The notes under the pieces: model-generated
The model's input: the letters and a program-made list of their open reading frames with translations, nothing else
The model's database searches: none
Told to the model about the DNA's origin: nothing
Made by a program: the position numbers and the translations under genes
DNA from: JAGSPQ01 sp038206395
GTDB taxonomy: Bacteria > Myxococcota > Myxococcia > Myxococcales > Myxococcaceae
NCBI GenBank assembly: GCA_038206395.1
Contig: JBBRAX010000009.1
Coordinates: 93,586 to 157,585, forward strand
DNA: 64,000 nucleotides
Direction: 5' to 3'
Shown here: positions 7,184-16,219 of the stretch, in pieces
Layout: each line of letters opens with the position of its first letter
Position numbering within the stretch: the first letter of the stretch is position 1

Positions 7184-8805
7184 CACGCCTCTGCAGAGCT
7201 GCGCCGCGGCAGCGTCACCGTGAAGGTGGTGCCCTCTGCCTGCGACGAGGTTACTGCGATGAGCCCCGCGTGGGCTTGGACGATCGCATGCACCGTCGAC
7301 AGCCCGAGGCCCGTGCCTTCTGCGCTGGTCGTATAGAAGGCCTCGAAGATGCGGCCCAGGTCGTCGGCCGGAATGCTGCCCGCCGAGTCCCATACGCGGA
7401 TCCGTGCCTCGGCGCCCTGCGCGTCGACGAAGACCTTCACCGTGCCGCCCTTGCCCACCGCGACCAGCGCGTTGCGAAGCAGGTTGATCAGCACCTGGCG
7501 CAGCTGGGCCGCGTCGGCCAGCCCTTCGACGGGGCTCAAGGCTTCTTCCAGCAGCACGCCCTGGGTCATCGGGTCGGCCCGCAGCATCTCGACGGTCTCG
7601 GCCACGACCGAATCGATGCGGATGTTTTCTCGCGCCGGCGGCGGAGGCCGGGCGAGATCCAGGTAGCCTTCGACCAGGCTCGCCAGCCGGTCGGACTCGC
7701 GCATGATGATCTGCGCCAGCCGCAGCGAGTGCGGCGACCCCTTCACGTCATCGCCCAGCAGCTGCGCCGAGCCCCGCATCGACGCCAGCGGGTTGCGAAT
7801 CTCGTGGGCCAGCTGCGCGGACACCCGGCCCAGCGACGCGAGGCGGTCGATGCGCTTGAGCTCTTCCTGCATCCGCCGCAGGTAGGTGAGGTCTTGAAAG
7901 ACGACCAGCAGCGAGCCCGACTTTTCTTCCAGCGGCGTCACGGCGAGCCCGAGCACGCGCTTGCCATTGGGCGTGTCGACCGACAGCTCGGCGCGGCGGG
8001 TGGTGCGGGGAAGACGCATCGCTCCGGGCAACACGTCTTCGAGATTCCTCGGATCGCCTTCCGTGGGGTGCTGCCCGAGAATGCCGACCGCCGCCGGGTT
8101 GATGAAGGTGATGAGGCCCTTCTCGTCGCAGGTGAGCAGGCCCGACGGCATCGCGTTGACGATGCGGTTCTGCAGCGCGACCAGCTCTTTCAGGTCGGCC
8201 TCGCGCGCCGACAAGCGGCCGCCCGCGCGCGACGCCTGCTCGGCGAGATAGCCCGCGAGGGCCGCGATGAGGAACTGCGCCAGGGTGTGGCTCAGCAGCA
8301 CGAAGGCGAGCCGCGCTTCAGAGATGGGCTGGCTGCCCGTGGGCGGCCGCAGCTGGCCGTGCTGCACTGCCAGCGACAGAATGATGAAGGCGGTCGAACT
8401 CGCACCGGCAGTGAGAAAGGCGCCCCGCCGGAAGAGCAAAATCGCCGACGCGACGACGGCCAGCGAGTAGGTGAAGACGAAGGGAGAGTCGGCCGCGCCC
8501 GTCAGGTAGACGAGGCTCGACGCGAGGACGAGATCGCCCACGACCTGGGCGCTGGCGCCGCGGCGGGTGACGCCGTGGCCGGCGCGCAGCAGCACGCCGT
8601 AGACCAGCGTGACCAGGTACACGCCCGCGATGAGGGCGAAAGACAGCGAGTCGGCCAAAGACAGATCGCCCGACTGGGGATCTGAGCTGAGGCGAAAGAC
8701 GCTGACGATCAAGAGCAGGCTGATGGCGATGGTCCGGAAGACCACCACCCACGTCAGCTTGACCTTGAGCTCGTTCTGCTCGGGGCTACTTGATGGCGCC
8801 GGCAA
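7183..8805 (-). CDS. pilS: pilus sensor histidine kinase PilS
   Basis: The protein has 540 residues. About six membrane helices fill residues 18-185, as in PilS proteins that sense pilin in the membrane. A PAS domain follows (about 205-310), then HisKA with His334 in QLAHEIRNPL, and a HATPase domain with N-box NLLRNALVAV and G2 box GTGLGLS. The G1 box is unusual: DSAGSIP stands where DNGPGIP-type motifs are normal. The given start is a TTG that overlaps pilC by 20 bases with no clear Shine-Dalgarno; a later GTG near residue 19 would cut the first helix. The stop overlaps pilR (TGATG), which fits a cotranscribed two-component pair. Confidence 0.9.
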   Translation of the reverse strand: MPAPSSSPEQNELKVKLTWVVVFRTIAISLLLIVSVFRLSSDPQSGDLSLADSLSFALIAGVYLVTLVYGVLLRAGHGVTRRGASAQVVGDLVLASSLVYLTGAADSPFVFTYSLAVVASAILLFRRGAFLTAGASSTAFIILSLAVQHGQLRPPTGSQPISEARLAFVLLSHTLAQFLIAALAGYLAEQASRAGGRLSAREADLKELVALQNRIVNAMPSGLLTCDEKGLITFINPAAVGILGQHPTEGDPRNLEDVLPGAMRLPRTTRRAELSVDTPNGKRVLGLAVTPLEEKSGSLLVVFQDLTYLRRMQEELKRIDRLASLGRVSAQLAHEIRNPLASMRGSAQLLGDDVKGSPHSLRLAQIIMRESDRLASLVEGYLDLARPPPPARENIRIDSVVAETVEMLRADPMTQGVLLEEALSPVEGLADAAQLRQVLINLLRNALVAVGKGGTVKVFVDAQGAEARIRVWDSAGSIPADDLGRIFEAFYTTSAEGTGLGLSTVHAIVQAHAGLIAVTSSQAEGTTFTVTLPRRSSAEA

Positions 8806-10069
8806 TCGAGAAGATCGGCAGATACATGGAAATCAGGAAGCCGCCGACCACGCCGCCGAGGAAGACCATCAGAATCGGTTCGATCATCGCGGTGAGGCCC
8901 GCGACGGCGGTGTCGACTTCGTCGTCGTAGAAGTCGGCGATCTTGTTGAGCATCTGATCCATCGCGCCGGTCGCTTCGCCGACGCCGATCATCTGCACCA
9001 CCATCGACGGGAAGACCTTCGTGTCGGCCAGCGGGCCCGCGATGTTCTTGCCTTCCGAGATCTTCGTGCGGACGTAGACGATCGCCGCTTCGATGGTGCG
9101 GTTACCGGCCGTCTTCGCGGTGACGTCGAGCGCGTCCAGAATCGGCACGCCCGAGCTGATCATCGTGCCCAGGGTGCGGGTGAAGCGCGCGACCGCGACC
9201 TTGCGGATGACGTCTCCGATGACGGGCAGCTTCAGCGAGACCTTGTCGATCACCTGGCGGCCCTTCGGGTTCCGGTAAATGGACACCGCAGAGACGATGA
9301 TCGCGACCAGCCCCGCGACCAGGTAGAGGAAGTAGTGCTGCAGCCACTCGGACAGGTCGACGATGAACTGGGTCGGCGCCGGCAGGGCTGAACCGAAATC
9401 GGCAAACATCTTCGCGAACACTGGCGTCACCTTCAGCAACAGCACCGCGGTGACGATGATCGCGACCGAGATGACGATGCTCGGGTAGATCATCGCGCCC
9501 TTCACCTTGCGCTTCAGCTTCTCGGCCTTTTCCCGGTAGATGGCGAGCCGGTTGAGGATGGTGTCGAGAATACCGCCCACTTCACCGGCGGCGCAGAGCT
9601 GCACGAAGAGCTCGTCGAACACCTTCGGGTGATCTTTGAGCGCGTCCGAGAAGGTCGAGCCGCCTTCGACGCGCTGCTTGATCGCGAAGATGACCTTGCG
9701 GAAAGACAGGTTGTCCGTCTGCGAGCCGAGAATGTCGAGGCACTGCACCAGCGGAAGGCCGGCGTCGATCATCGTCGCGAACTGGCGAGTGAAGATGAGG
9801 ATGTCGCGCCCGCCGATGCCACCCAGCCCCGGCATCGTGATGCCCGCATCGAGGATCCCCTTGCGGCGCACCTTGCTCGGAATGAGGCCAATCGATTTGA
9901 GGCGCGCTTCGACCGTGCCTGCGTCGTTCGCCTCCATCTCGCCCTTCTTGACCTCACCCTGCTTCGACTTCGCCTCCCACATGAAGACGGGAGTGACTTT
10001 CTTCGCCGGCCTTGCCTGCGGGCGTGGCGGAGGTGCTGCGGGTCTGGTGACTTGCGTGGCGGTCGCCAT
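8786..10069 (-). CDS. pilC: type IV pilus inner-membrane platform protein PilC
   Basis: The protein has 427 residues with a Pro/Ala-rich N-terminus and two T2SF domains (about 75-200 and 275-400). Each carries the family pattern FTRQFATMIDAGLPL or FTRTLGTMISSGVPI. Three hydrophobic segments lie near residues 195-220, 245-270 and 400-425. PilC is the platform on which PilB and PilT act to add or remove pilins. The ATG at 10069 has AAGGAG eight bases upstream. The gene is 97 bases downstream of pilT and overlaps pilS at its end. Confidence 0.95.
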   Translation of the reverse strand: MATATQVTRPAAPPPRPQARPAKKVTPVFMWEAKSKQGEVKKGEMEANDAGTVEARLKSIGLIPSKVRRKGILDAGITMPGLGGIGGRDILIFTRQFATMIDAGLPLVQCLDILGSQTDNLSFRKVIFAIKQRVEGGSTFSDALKDHPKVFDELFVQLCAAGEVGGILDTILNRLAIYREKAEKLKRKVKGAMIYPSIVISVAIIVTAVLLLKVTPVFAKMFADFGSALPAPTQFIVDLSEWLQHYFLYLVAGLVAIIVSAVSIYRNPKGRQVIDKVSLKLPVIGDVIRKVAVARFTRTLGTMISSGVPILDALDVTAKTAGNRTIEAAIVYVRTKISEGKNIAGPLADTKVFPSMVVQMIGVGEATGAMDQMLNKIADFYDDEVDTAVAGLTAMIEPILMVFLGGVVGGFLISMYLPIFSIAGAIK

Positions 10070-10165
10070 CGTACGAACTCCTTCGAGACGAAAACTTTGA
10101 AGACGGGCCGCAATCCTAGCCGGAAGAGAACGATCTCCTAATAGTGGTCCGAGGTAGGACTTCGC

Positions 10166-11275
10166 CTACTTCATCGTCGAGCGGTTGCCTGGCAGGGCGC
10201 CCATCTGGCCAGCGGTGGTCGAGAGGATGTTGCGCAGCTCGTCCGCGTCGGAGGTGCGGCCAAACGCCTCGTCCTGGGTGATCATCTTCCGCGACAACAA
10301 CGCCGCCAGCGCCTGGTTGAAGGTCTGCATTCCGAACTTCGACTGGCCGACCTGCATCGACGAGTAGATCTGGTGCACCTTGTCTTCGCGGATCAGGTTC
10401 CGGATTGCAGGGTTCGGCACCATGATCTCGAGCGCGAGAATTCGGCCGTTGCCCGTGGCGCGGGAAATCAGCGCCTGGCTCATGATGCCTTCGATCACGA
10501 AAGACATCTGCGCGCGCACCTGCGACTGCTGGTACGGCGGGAAGACGTCGAGGATGCGGTTGATGGTCTGCACGGCGCTGTTGGTGTGAAGCGTGGCGAA
10601 GGCGATGTGGCCCGTCTCGGCGATCACGAGCGCCGCTTCGATCGTCTCGAGGTCTCGCATCTCGCCGACCAGCACCACGTCGGGGTCCTGCCGCAGAATG
10701 TACTTGAGCGCCGTCTTGAAGCTGCGCGTGTCGGCGCCAACTTCGCGCTGGTTGACGAGGCAGTTCTTGTGCGGGTGCAGGTACTCGATCGGATCCTCGA
10801 TCGTCATGATGTGCTCGTGACGCTCGGTGTTGATCTTGTCGATGATCGACGCCAGCGTCGTCGACTTGCCCGAGCCCGTCGGGCCCGTGACGAGAATCAG
10901 CCCGCGCGGCCTCTTCGACAGCTCGGCGACGACGGGCGGCAGGCCCAGCTCGGCAAAGGTGAGGATCTTGAAGGGAATCGTGCGGAAAGCGCCCGCCACT
11001 GCGCCACGCTGCATGAAGATGTTCGAACGGAACCGCGACAGGCCCTTCACGCCGAACGACAGGTCGAGTTCGTTGTCTTCCTCGAACTTGTGCTTCTGGG
11101 CGTCGGTGAGAATCGAATAGCAGAGCTGCTTGGTTTCCACCGGCGTCAGCGGCGCCGTCTTCAGCGGCACCAGCTCGCCATCGATGCGCAGCTGGGGGGG
11201 CGAGCCCGTCGTGATGTGCAGGTCGCTGGAACCCTTCTCGACCATCGCCTTCAGCAGTTGGTGAAGATTGGCCAC
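10166..11275 (-). CDS. pilT: pilus retraction ATPase PilT
   Basis: The protein has 369 residues from the GTG at 11275, which is preceded by AAGGA and lies 19 bases after the pilB stop. The longer frame to 11335 overlaps pilB and adds an unconserved tail. Motifs: Walker A GPTGSGKSTT, Asp box DPIEYLHPH, Walker B VVLVGEMRDLETI with the catalytic Glu, His box ATLHTNSAVQTI, and the C-terminal AIRNLIRE signature of PilT. It is a hexameric cytoplasmic ATPase that depolymerises the pilus and drives twitching or S-motility. A small GTAGG/CCTAC hairpin follows the stop. Confidence 0.95.
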   Translation of the reverse strand: MANLHQLLKAMVEKGSSDLHITTGSPPQLRIDGELVPLKTAPLTPVETKQLCYSILTDAQKHKFEEDNELDLSFGVKGLSRFRSNIFMQRGAVAGAFRTIPFKILTFAELGLPPVVAELSKRPRGLILVTGPTGSGKSTTLASIIDKINTERHEHIMTIEDPIEYLHPHKNCLVNQREVGADTRSFKTALKYILRQDPDVVLVGEMRDLETIEAALVIAETGHIAFATLHTNSAVQTINRILDVFPPYQQSQVRAQMSFVIEGIMSQALISRATGNGRILALEIMVPNPAIRNLIREDKVHQIYSSMQVGQSKFGMQTFNQALAALLSRKMITQDEAFGRTSDADELRNILSTTAGQMGALPGNRSTMK

Positions 11276-11294
11276 GTTGTCCTTGTCCTGGTGT

Positions 11295-12995
11295 TTAGAA
11301 GCGGTCTGGCGCGGTGTTCGCGATGGCTTCTTCAATCGTCGTCACGCCCGCCATCACCTTGTTCAGCGCTGCCACGCGCAGCGTCTGCATGCCCAGGCGA
11401 ATCGCTTCCTGCTTGAGCTCGGCCGCCGAGGCGCCGTTGATGACGAGTTCTTTCAAGCCGTCCCAGAAGGGCATCACTTCGTAGAGCGCGACGCGGCCGC
11501 GATAACCACGGTCATTGCACTCGCGGCAGCCATTCTTCGTGTAGGCGGTGAAGGTGCCAATCTTGTCCGGAGGAATGCCCGCGTCGATCAGCGCCTGGTC
11601 TTCGACTTCTGCCGGCTTCTTGCACGCCTGGCACAGCTTGCGCGCGAGCCGCTGGGCGAGAATCAGGTTCAGCGACGCGGTGACGAGGAAGGGCTCGATG
11701 CCCATGTTGAGCAGGCGGCTGATCGTGCCCGGCGCGTCGTTGGTGTGAAGCGTCGACAGCACGAGGTGGCCCGTGAGCGCGGCCTTCACCCCGATTTCCG
11801 CGGTCTCGAAGTCGCGAATCTCGCCGATCATAATCGTGTCGGGGTCCTGCCGCAGGAAGCTGCGCAGCGCCGACGCGAAGTTGAGGCCGATGTCTTCGTG
11901 CATCTGGACCTGGTTGATGCCAGCAAAGTTGAACTCCACCGGATCTTCCGCGGTCGACAGGTTGGTGTTCGGCTCATTGAGCGCCGCCAGCGCCGAGTAC
12001 AGCGTCGTCGTCTTGCCAGAGCCCGTGGGGCCCGTGACCAGCACCATGCCGTACGGGCGATCGATCGCGTCCTTGAACCACTTCAGCGGCTCGGCCTCGA
12101 AGCCGAGCTTCGTCATGTCGAGCTGAAGGTTCGACTTGTCGAGCAAGCGGAGCACGACCTTCTCGCCGAACAGCGTCGGGCAAACGCTGACCCGGAAGTC
12201 CATTTCCTTGCCGCCGCCCATCTTGATCTTGATGCGGCCGTCTTGCGGCAGGCGGCGCTCGGAGATGTCGAGCTGCGCCATGATCTTGAGGCGCGAGGTG
12301 ATCGCGTTGCGCAGCTTCATCGGCGGGCGCATCACTTCGTAGAGCTCGCCGTCGATGCGGAAGCGAACGCGGAAGTCCTTCTCGTACGGCTCGACGTGAA
12401 TGTCCGACGCGCCTTTGCCGATCGCGTCCTTCAGAATCAGGTTCACCAGCTTGACCACGGGCGCGTCGTCCGCGGCCCTGGCCATGTCTTCGAGGTTCTG
12501 ATCGATCTCGTCGACGGCGACTTCGACGTCGTCGGCGACCTCGCTGACGATCTCGTCGAGCGAAGGCCCGCGCTCGGCGTGGTACCGCTCGATCGCGTCG
12601 CGAATGCTGGGCTCGGACGCGACGACGGCTTCGATGTTGTAGCCGGTGAGGAACTTGAGGTCGTCGACCGCGTAGATGTTCGACGGGTCGCACATCGCCA
12701 CGATCAACGACGGGCCGGCACGGTTGACGGGGATCACCAGGTGCTTCAGGGCGACGTCTTTCGGCACGAGCTTGATGATCTCAGGGTCGATGTCGAAGTC
12801 CTTCAGGTTGATCGCGGGGACGCCGTACTGCTTCGAAAGGAAGTCGGTGAGCTTCGACTCCTCGATCGCGCCCGTCTTGATCAGGGCGGTGCCGATGCGC
12901 GCGCCCGACTTCTGCTGCTCTTCCTGCGCCTTCCTCAGCTGCTGAACCGAGATCAGGTTCTCGCGGACGAGCAGTTCACCCAGACGGCCGGACAT
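11295..12995 (-). CDS. pilB: pilus extension ATPase PilB
   Basis: The protein has 566 residues. It has the N-terminal MshEN/T2SSE-N region (1-150), a linker rich in acidic residues, and the GspE-type motor: Walker A GPTGSGKTTT, Asp box AEDPVEF, Walker B TIMIGEIRDFETA, His box STLHTNDAP. A zinc-binding tetracysteine follows (CQAC and CREC, about residues 465-500), typical of PilB but not PilT. It powers pilin polymerisation on PilC. It is the first gene of the leftward unit pilB-pilT-pilC-pilS-pilR; a sigma-70-like promoter is visible just upstream at 13038-13066. Confidence 0.95.
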   Translation of the reverse strand: MSGRLGELLVRENLISVQQLRKAQEEQQKSGARIGTALIKTGAIEESKLTDFLSKQYGVPAINLKDFDIDPEIIKLVPKDVALKHLVIPVNRAGPSLIVAMCDPSNIYAVDDLKFLTGYNIEAVVASEPSIRDAIERYHAERGPSLDEIVSEVADDVEVAVDEIDQNLEDMARAADDAPVVKLVNLILKDAIGKGASDIHVEPYEKDFRVRFRIDGELYEVMRPPMKLRNAITSRLKIMAQLDISERRLPQDGRIKIKMGGGKEMDFRVSVCPTLFGEKVVLRLLDKSNLQLDMTKLGFEAEPLKWFKDAIDRPYGMVLVTGPTGSGKTTTLYSALAALNEPNTNLSTAEDPVEFNFAGINQVQMHEDIGLNFASALRSFLRQDPDTIMIGEIRDFETAEIGVKAALTGHLVLSTLHTNDAPGTISRLLNMGIEPFLVTASLNLILAQRLARKLCQACKKPAEVEDQALIDAGIPPDKIGTFTAYTKNGCRECNDRGYRGRVALYEVMPFWDGLKELVINGASAAELKQEAIRLGMQTLRVAALNKVMAGVTTIEEAIANTAPDRF

Positions 12996-13037
12996 GGAGT
13001 TGTGTGCCTCGTTGCCAACAGAAGGAAAAGAATGGCG

Positions 13038-13066
13038 ATTCGAGCACTCGCAAAAAACCGTGTCAA
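13038..13066 (-). promoter_or_regulatory. candidate sigma-70 promoter of pilB
   Basis: On the minus strand a perfect -35 TTGACA is followed after exactly 17 bases by TCGAAT, four of six matches to the -10 consensus but lacking the conserved A at position 2. Transcription would start near 13031, about 36 bases before the pilB ATG. It sits in the 77-base gap between ribF and pilB. Confidence 0.45.
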
Positions 13067-13072
13067 AGAACT

Positions 13073-14002
13073 TCAGGCCGAGACGCGGGCCACTGCCTCT
13101 CGCGCGTGGTCGACGTCGCGCCCAATCTGCCCCATCAATTCCGCCACCGACGCAAAGCGTTGCTCGGCGCGCAGGCGATCGACGAACTCCACGCGGAGCC
13201 GCTTTCCATACAGATCGCCTTTGAAGTCGAAGAGGTGCGCCTCGATGGTCACTTCATTGCCGCCGAAGGTGGGCTTCACGCCGATGTTCGCCGCTCCGCC
13301 GAGCCAGGTGGGCTCGCTTCCGATCACCCGCGCCCTCACCGCATACACACCCGCCGCCGGCCGAAGCTCGTTCTGGGTGTCGATGTTCGCGGTGGGAAAC
13401 CCGATCGTCCGGCCCCTGCCCTGGCCCGGCACCACGGCGCCGTCGAGATCGAAGAAGCGCCCCAACAGCCGCTGCGCCGCGGCGACCCGGCCTTCGAGCA
13501 CGTACTCGCGCACCTTGCTCGACGACACCACCACGCCATCGATGGTGACGGCGGGGACGATCGAGACGACGGCTCCCGTTTTCTGAGCGGCGGCTTGAAG
13601 CGCCTGCACGTGGCCCGACCGCTTCTGGCCGTAGGTGAAGTCGGCGCCGACGACGACGGCCTTCACCTTCAGCTGATCGAAGAGCATCGCCTCGAACTCG
13701 GGGGCTGACGTCCTCGCGAAGCTCAGGTCGAAGGGCTGCACCACCACGTCGGCGAGGCCCGCTTCTTCGAGCAGCTCGAGCTTGCGCGCCTGCAGGGTGA
13801 TGAGGCGCGGCGCGAGGTCTGGCTGCAGCACCTTGCCGGGGTGGGGAAGAAAGGTGATCGCGGACGCAGCGCCGTGCCGCGCCGCCTCGGCGAAGAGCGC
13901 GCGGTGGCCCAGGTGCACGCCATCGAAGTTGCCCAGGCAGACGGCGGCCCCGGCGAGGTTCCCCGATTCGGCAGCTGCAGCGATGGACGCATGCACCTTC
14001 AT
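13073..14002 (-). CDS. ribF: bifunctional riboflavin kinase / FAD synthetase
   Basis: The protein has 309 residues, normal for RibF. The N-terminal FMN adenylyltransferase domain has GNFDGVHLGHRAL (about 24-36) and the SSSKVREYV motif (about 158-166). The C-terminal flavokinase domain begins with GRGRTIGFPTANI (about 194-206), the ATP/riboflavin-binding PTAN signature. It converts riboflavin to FMN and then FAD in the cytoplasm. It lies directly upstream of pilB on the same strand but pilB probably has its own promoter. It diverges from trmB with a 59-base gap. Confidence 0.95.
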   Translation of the reverse strand: MKVHASIAAAAESGNLAGAAVCLGNFDGVHLGHRALFAEAARHGAASAITFLPHPGKVLQPDLAPRLITLQARKLELLEEAGLADVVVQPFDLSFARTSAPEFEAMLFDQLKVKAVVVGADFTYGQKRSGHVQALQAAAQKTGAVVSIVPAVTIDGVVVSSSKVREYVLEGRVAAAQRLLGRFFDLDGAVVPGQGRGRTIGFPTANIDTQNELRPAAGVYAVRARVIGSEPTWLGGAANIGVKPTFGGNEVTIEAHLFDFKGDLYGKRLRVEFVDRLRAEQRFASVAELMGQIGRDVDHAREAVARVSA

Positions 14003-14061
14003 TCGCTGGCCTATAGCCGGTTCTCGCGCCGATGCGCCCGATCTGTTAGCCGGGCGGCCCC

Positions 14062-14679
14062 ATGGCGCGCATCCCCCTTCGTCCCCAGCCAGCCGGCCAC
14101 GAGTTCGTGGACGCGAAGACCTTCCCCGACTGGGCCGCCGTCTTCGGCTCGACGGGGCCGCTGGAGCTCGAGATCGGTTGCGGCGCCGGCGGGTTCGCGC
14201 TGAACCACGCGAAGAAGCACGCTGGGATTCGGCTCGTGGCCTTCGAGTGGCGCAAGAAGTTCGCCCGCGAGGTCGCCTTCCGCGCAGAGAAGAACGGGGT
14301 GACGAACCTTCGCGTGGTCGAGGCCGACGCCCGCACTGAGATTCCCCGCATCTTCGAGCCCAGCTCGCTGTCGGTGGTGCACGTGCAGTTTCCCGACCCG
14401 TGGTGGAAGCGGGCCCACCACAAGCGCGCCGTCGTGCAGCCCGAGTTCTCGAAGTTCCTCTTCACGCTGCTGAAGCCGGGGGGCCACTTCGACATGCGCA
14501 CCGACGTGAAAGAGCGCGCTGGGCAGATGCTGGCGATTCTCGAGGGCGCAGGCTTCGTCAACCCCCTGGGTGCGGGCACCTTCCATCCGTACGACCCCGA
14601 CGAAGTGCCGTCTACCCGCGAACGCCGGTACCTGGCCTCGGGTGAGCCCGTGTACCGGGCGCGGCTGCTGCGGCCTTAA
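14062..14679 (+). CDS. trmB: tRNA (guanine-N7)-methyltransferase
   Basis: The protein has 205 residues. The SAM-binding motif LELEIGCGAGGFAL (about 34-47) and the TrmB signature QFPDPWWKRAHHKR (about 113-126) are both intact. The C-terminal part with STRERRYLASG is also family-typical. It methylates G46 in the variable loop of tRNAs. The ATG at 14062 follows an unremarkable leader. A 33-base gap separates it from the downstream diguanylate cyclase gene. Confidence 0.93.
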   Translation: MARIPLRPQPAGHEFVDAKTFPDWAAVFGSTGPLELEIGCGAGGFALNHAKKHAGIRLVAFEWRKKFAREVAFRAEKNGVTNLRVVEADARTEIPRIFEPSSLSVVHVQFPDPWWKRAHHKRAVVQPEFSKFLFTLLKPGGHFDMRTDVKERAGQMLAILEGAGFVNPLGAGTFHPYDPDEVPSTRERRYLASGEPVYRARLLRP

Positions 14680-14712
14680 CACCGGCGAACACCGGCTAAG
14701 GTCGTCCACCGC

Positions 14713-15759
14713 ATGTCGCCCCGCCGCACCCGCACCCTCGAAGTCGCTCGCCGCGTCGACCCGGTCACGGGCAGCCTCGACGGCAAGCTGGTGCTGATCG
14801 CCGACGACGACCGCGCGATCGTGAACCGCATTCGCGAGCACCTCGCCGAGAAGAAATACCGCTTCGTCGAGGCGTTCGACGGCACGCAGGTGCTCACCGC
14901 GCTTCGCGAGCACAAGCCCGACCTGCTGCTGATGGACGTCGAGATGCCGGGCCTGGGTGGCGTCGAGGTGTGCCGCATCGTCAAGGCGAACCAGAGCGAG
15001 ACGGGCTTCGGCTTTGTTCCCGTGATTCTAATGACCGCGCGCAGCGGCAAGACGGCCAAGGTCGAAGGCCTCGAGTTGGGCGCCGACGACTACCTCACCA
15101 AGCCGTTTGACCTGCTCGAGCTGTCGGCCCGGGTGAAGTCGATGCTGCGGCTCAAGGGCCTGCAGGACGCGCTGGTCGAGAAGAACCGCGAGCTCGACAA
15201 GGCGAACCGCGAGCTCGACCAGAAACGGCAAGAGCTGCTCGCGCTGTCGCGCACCGACGGCCTCACCGGCCTCACCAATCGCCGCCACTTCGAAGAAAGG
15301 CTGCTGGCCGAGTTCACGCGCTCGACGCGCTACCGTTCGCCGCTGTCGTGCCTGCTGCTCGACATCGATCACTTCAAGAAGGTGAACGACAACTGGGGCC
15401 ACCCCTTCGGAGACCTGGTGCTGAAGGAAGTCGCGCAGGTGACGCGCAAGGTGCTGCGCGACGTCGACGTGCTCGCGCGCTACGGCGGCGAAGAGCTGGT
15501 CGCCTTGCTGCCCGAGACGTCGCGAGAAGAGGCCTTCGCTGCGGCCGAACGGATGCGGGCGGGCGTCGCCTCGCTGCGATTGCCGTTCTCGGCGCCGGGC
15601 AAACCGACGGTCGATGTTCGGTGCACGGCGTCGATTGGGGTTGCGACGTACCCGGGGCCCGGCATCGATGCCGAAAGTGCGCTGGTCTCGGCCGCCGACG
15701 AATGCCTCTACGCTGCGAAACAGAATGGCCGGAATCAGGTGCAACAGCATGAACACTGA
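14713..15759 (+). CDS. response regulator with GGDEF diguanylate cyclase domain
   Basis: The protein has 348 residues. A receiver domain (about 25-145) carries the acidic pocket ADDDR and phospho-acceptor Asp75 in LLLMDVE, and ends with the conserved Lys in LTKPFD. A coiled-coil linker follows (about 155-180). The GGDEF domain has the active-site variant GGEEL at 258-262, which is catalytically competent in known cyclases. An intact inhibitory I-site RDVD lies at 249-252, exactly five residues before it. It should make cyclic di-GMP with product feedback. No partner kinase is adjacent. Cyclic di-GMP control of pili is known in myxobacteria, so the closeness to pil genes is suggestive only. 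Confidence 0.9.
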   Translation: MSPRRTRTLEVARRVDPVTGSLDGKLVLIADDDRAIVNRIREHLAEKKYRFVEAFDGTQVLTALREHKPDLLLMDVEMPGLGGVEVCRIVKANQSETGFGFVPVILMTARSGKTAKVEGLELGADDYLTKPFDLLELSARVKSMLRLKGLQDALVEKNRELDKANRELDQKRQELLALSRTDGLTGLTNRRHFEERLLAEFTRSTRYRSPLSCLLLDIDHFKKVNDNWGHPFGDLVLKEVAQVTRKVLRDVDVLARYGGEELVALLPETSREEAFAAAERMRAGVASLRLPFSAPGKPTVDVRCTASIGVATYPGPGIDAESALVSAADECLYAAKQNGRNQVQQHEH

Positions 15760-15781
15760 ACCGATGGTTGCCCCAGGGACG

Positions 15782-15803
15782 GGGGGCGGTTACTGCCCCC
15801 TTT
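15782..15803 (+). terminator. weak terminator-like hairpin at the lipoprotein start
   Basis: GGGGGC and GCCCCC pair around a seven-base loop and TTT follows. The hairpin ends six bases before the ATG at 15806, so it could terminate the cyclase transcript or mask the lipoprotein start, for which no Shine-Dalgarno is visible. Confidence 0.4.
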
Positions 15804-15805
15804 GG

Positions 15806-16219
15806 ATGAAACGCGCTCTGCTGCTGTTGGTGGTGGGTCTGGCCGGCTGCCGTTCGGATCGCACCGATACGCCCGATGACGCGTATCGGCTCTTCTCGTC
15901 GGCGATCAAACGCAGCGACGTGAACACCGCGTGGGACGCGCTGTCGGCCGACACCCGCGCGCTGCTCGAGGCGAGGAGCACGGCGATTGTCGAAGCGTCG
16001 AAGGGAGCGATCAAAGACGAGCCGAGGATGCTCACCTTCGTCTCGGGCGTGAAGGTGCAGCCCATCGGGGCGGTGAAGGTGCTCAAGACGGACGGCGCGG
16101 TGGCCGTGCTCGAGGTCGAAGATCCGTCGGGCAAACGCGAACAGAAGATGGTCAAGGTCGGCAACCGCTGGTACGTCGACCTCACCGACAGCTTGAAAGT
16201 GGGGGCGGCAGTACCGTGA
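15806..16219 (+). CDS. small lipoprotein with NTF2-like profile, unknown function
   Basis: The protein has 137 residues. The N-terminus MKRALLLLVVGLAGC is a lipoprotein signal with the acylated Cys15. The rest (DAYRLFSSAIKRSD... DALSADTRALLEAR ... RWYVDL) resembles small cone-shaped lipoproteins of the NTF2/DUF4878 type, but I cannot assign a function. The frame is open upstream to 15614, where an ATG at 15749 would overlap the cyclase end; the ATG at 15806 gives a proper signal peptide. Its stop overlaps the next gene by GTGA, so both are translated together. Confidence 0.7.
   Translation: MKRALLLLVVGLAGCRSDRTDTPDDAYRLFSSAIKRSDVNTAWDALSADTRALLEARSTAIVEASKGAIKDEPRMLTFVSGVKVQPIGAVKVLKTDGAVAVLEVEDPSGKREQKMVKVGNRWYVDLTDSLKVGAAVP

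Noticed and set aside
11268..13586. A 772-codon open frame on the plus strand
   Set aside because: It is antisense to pilB and ribF, and its product is Arg/His/Asp-rich with no known motif. Codon bias of the high-GC genes leaves the complementary frame open.
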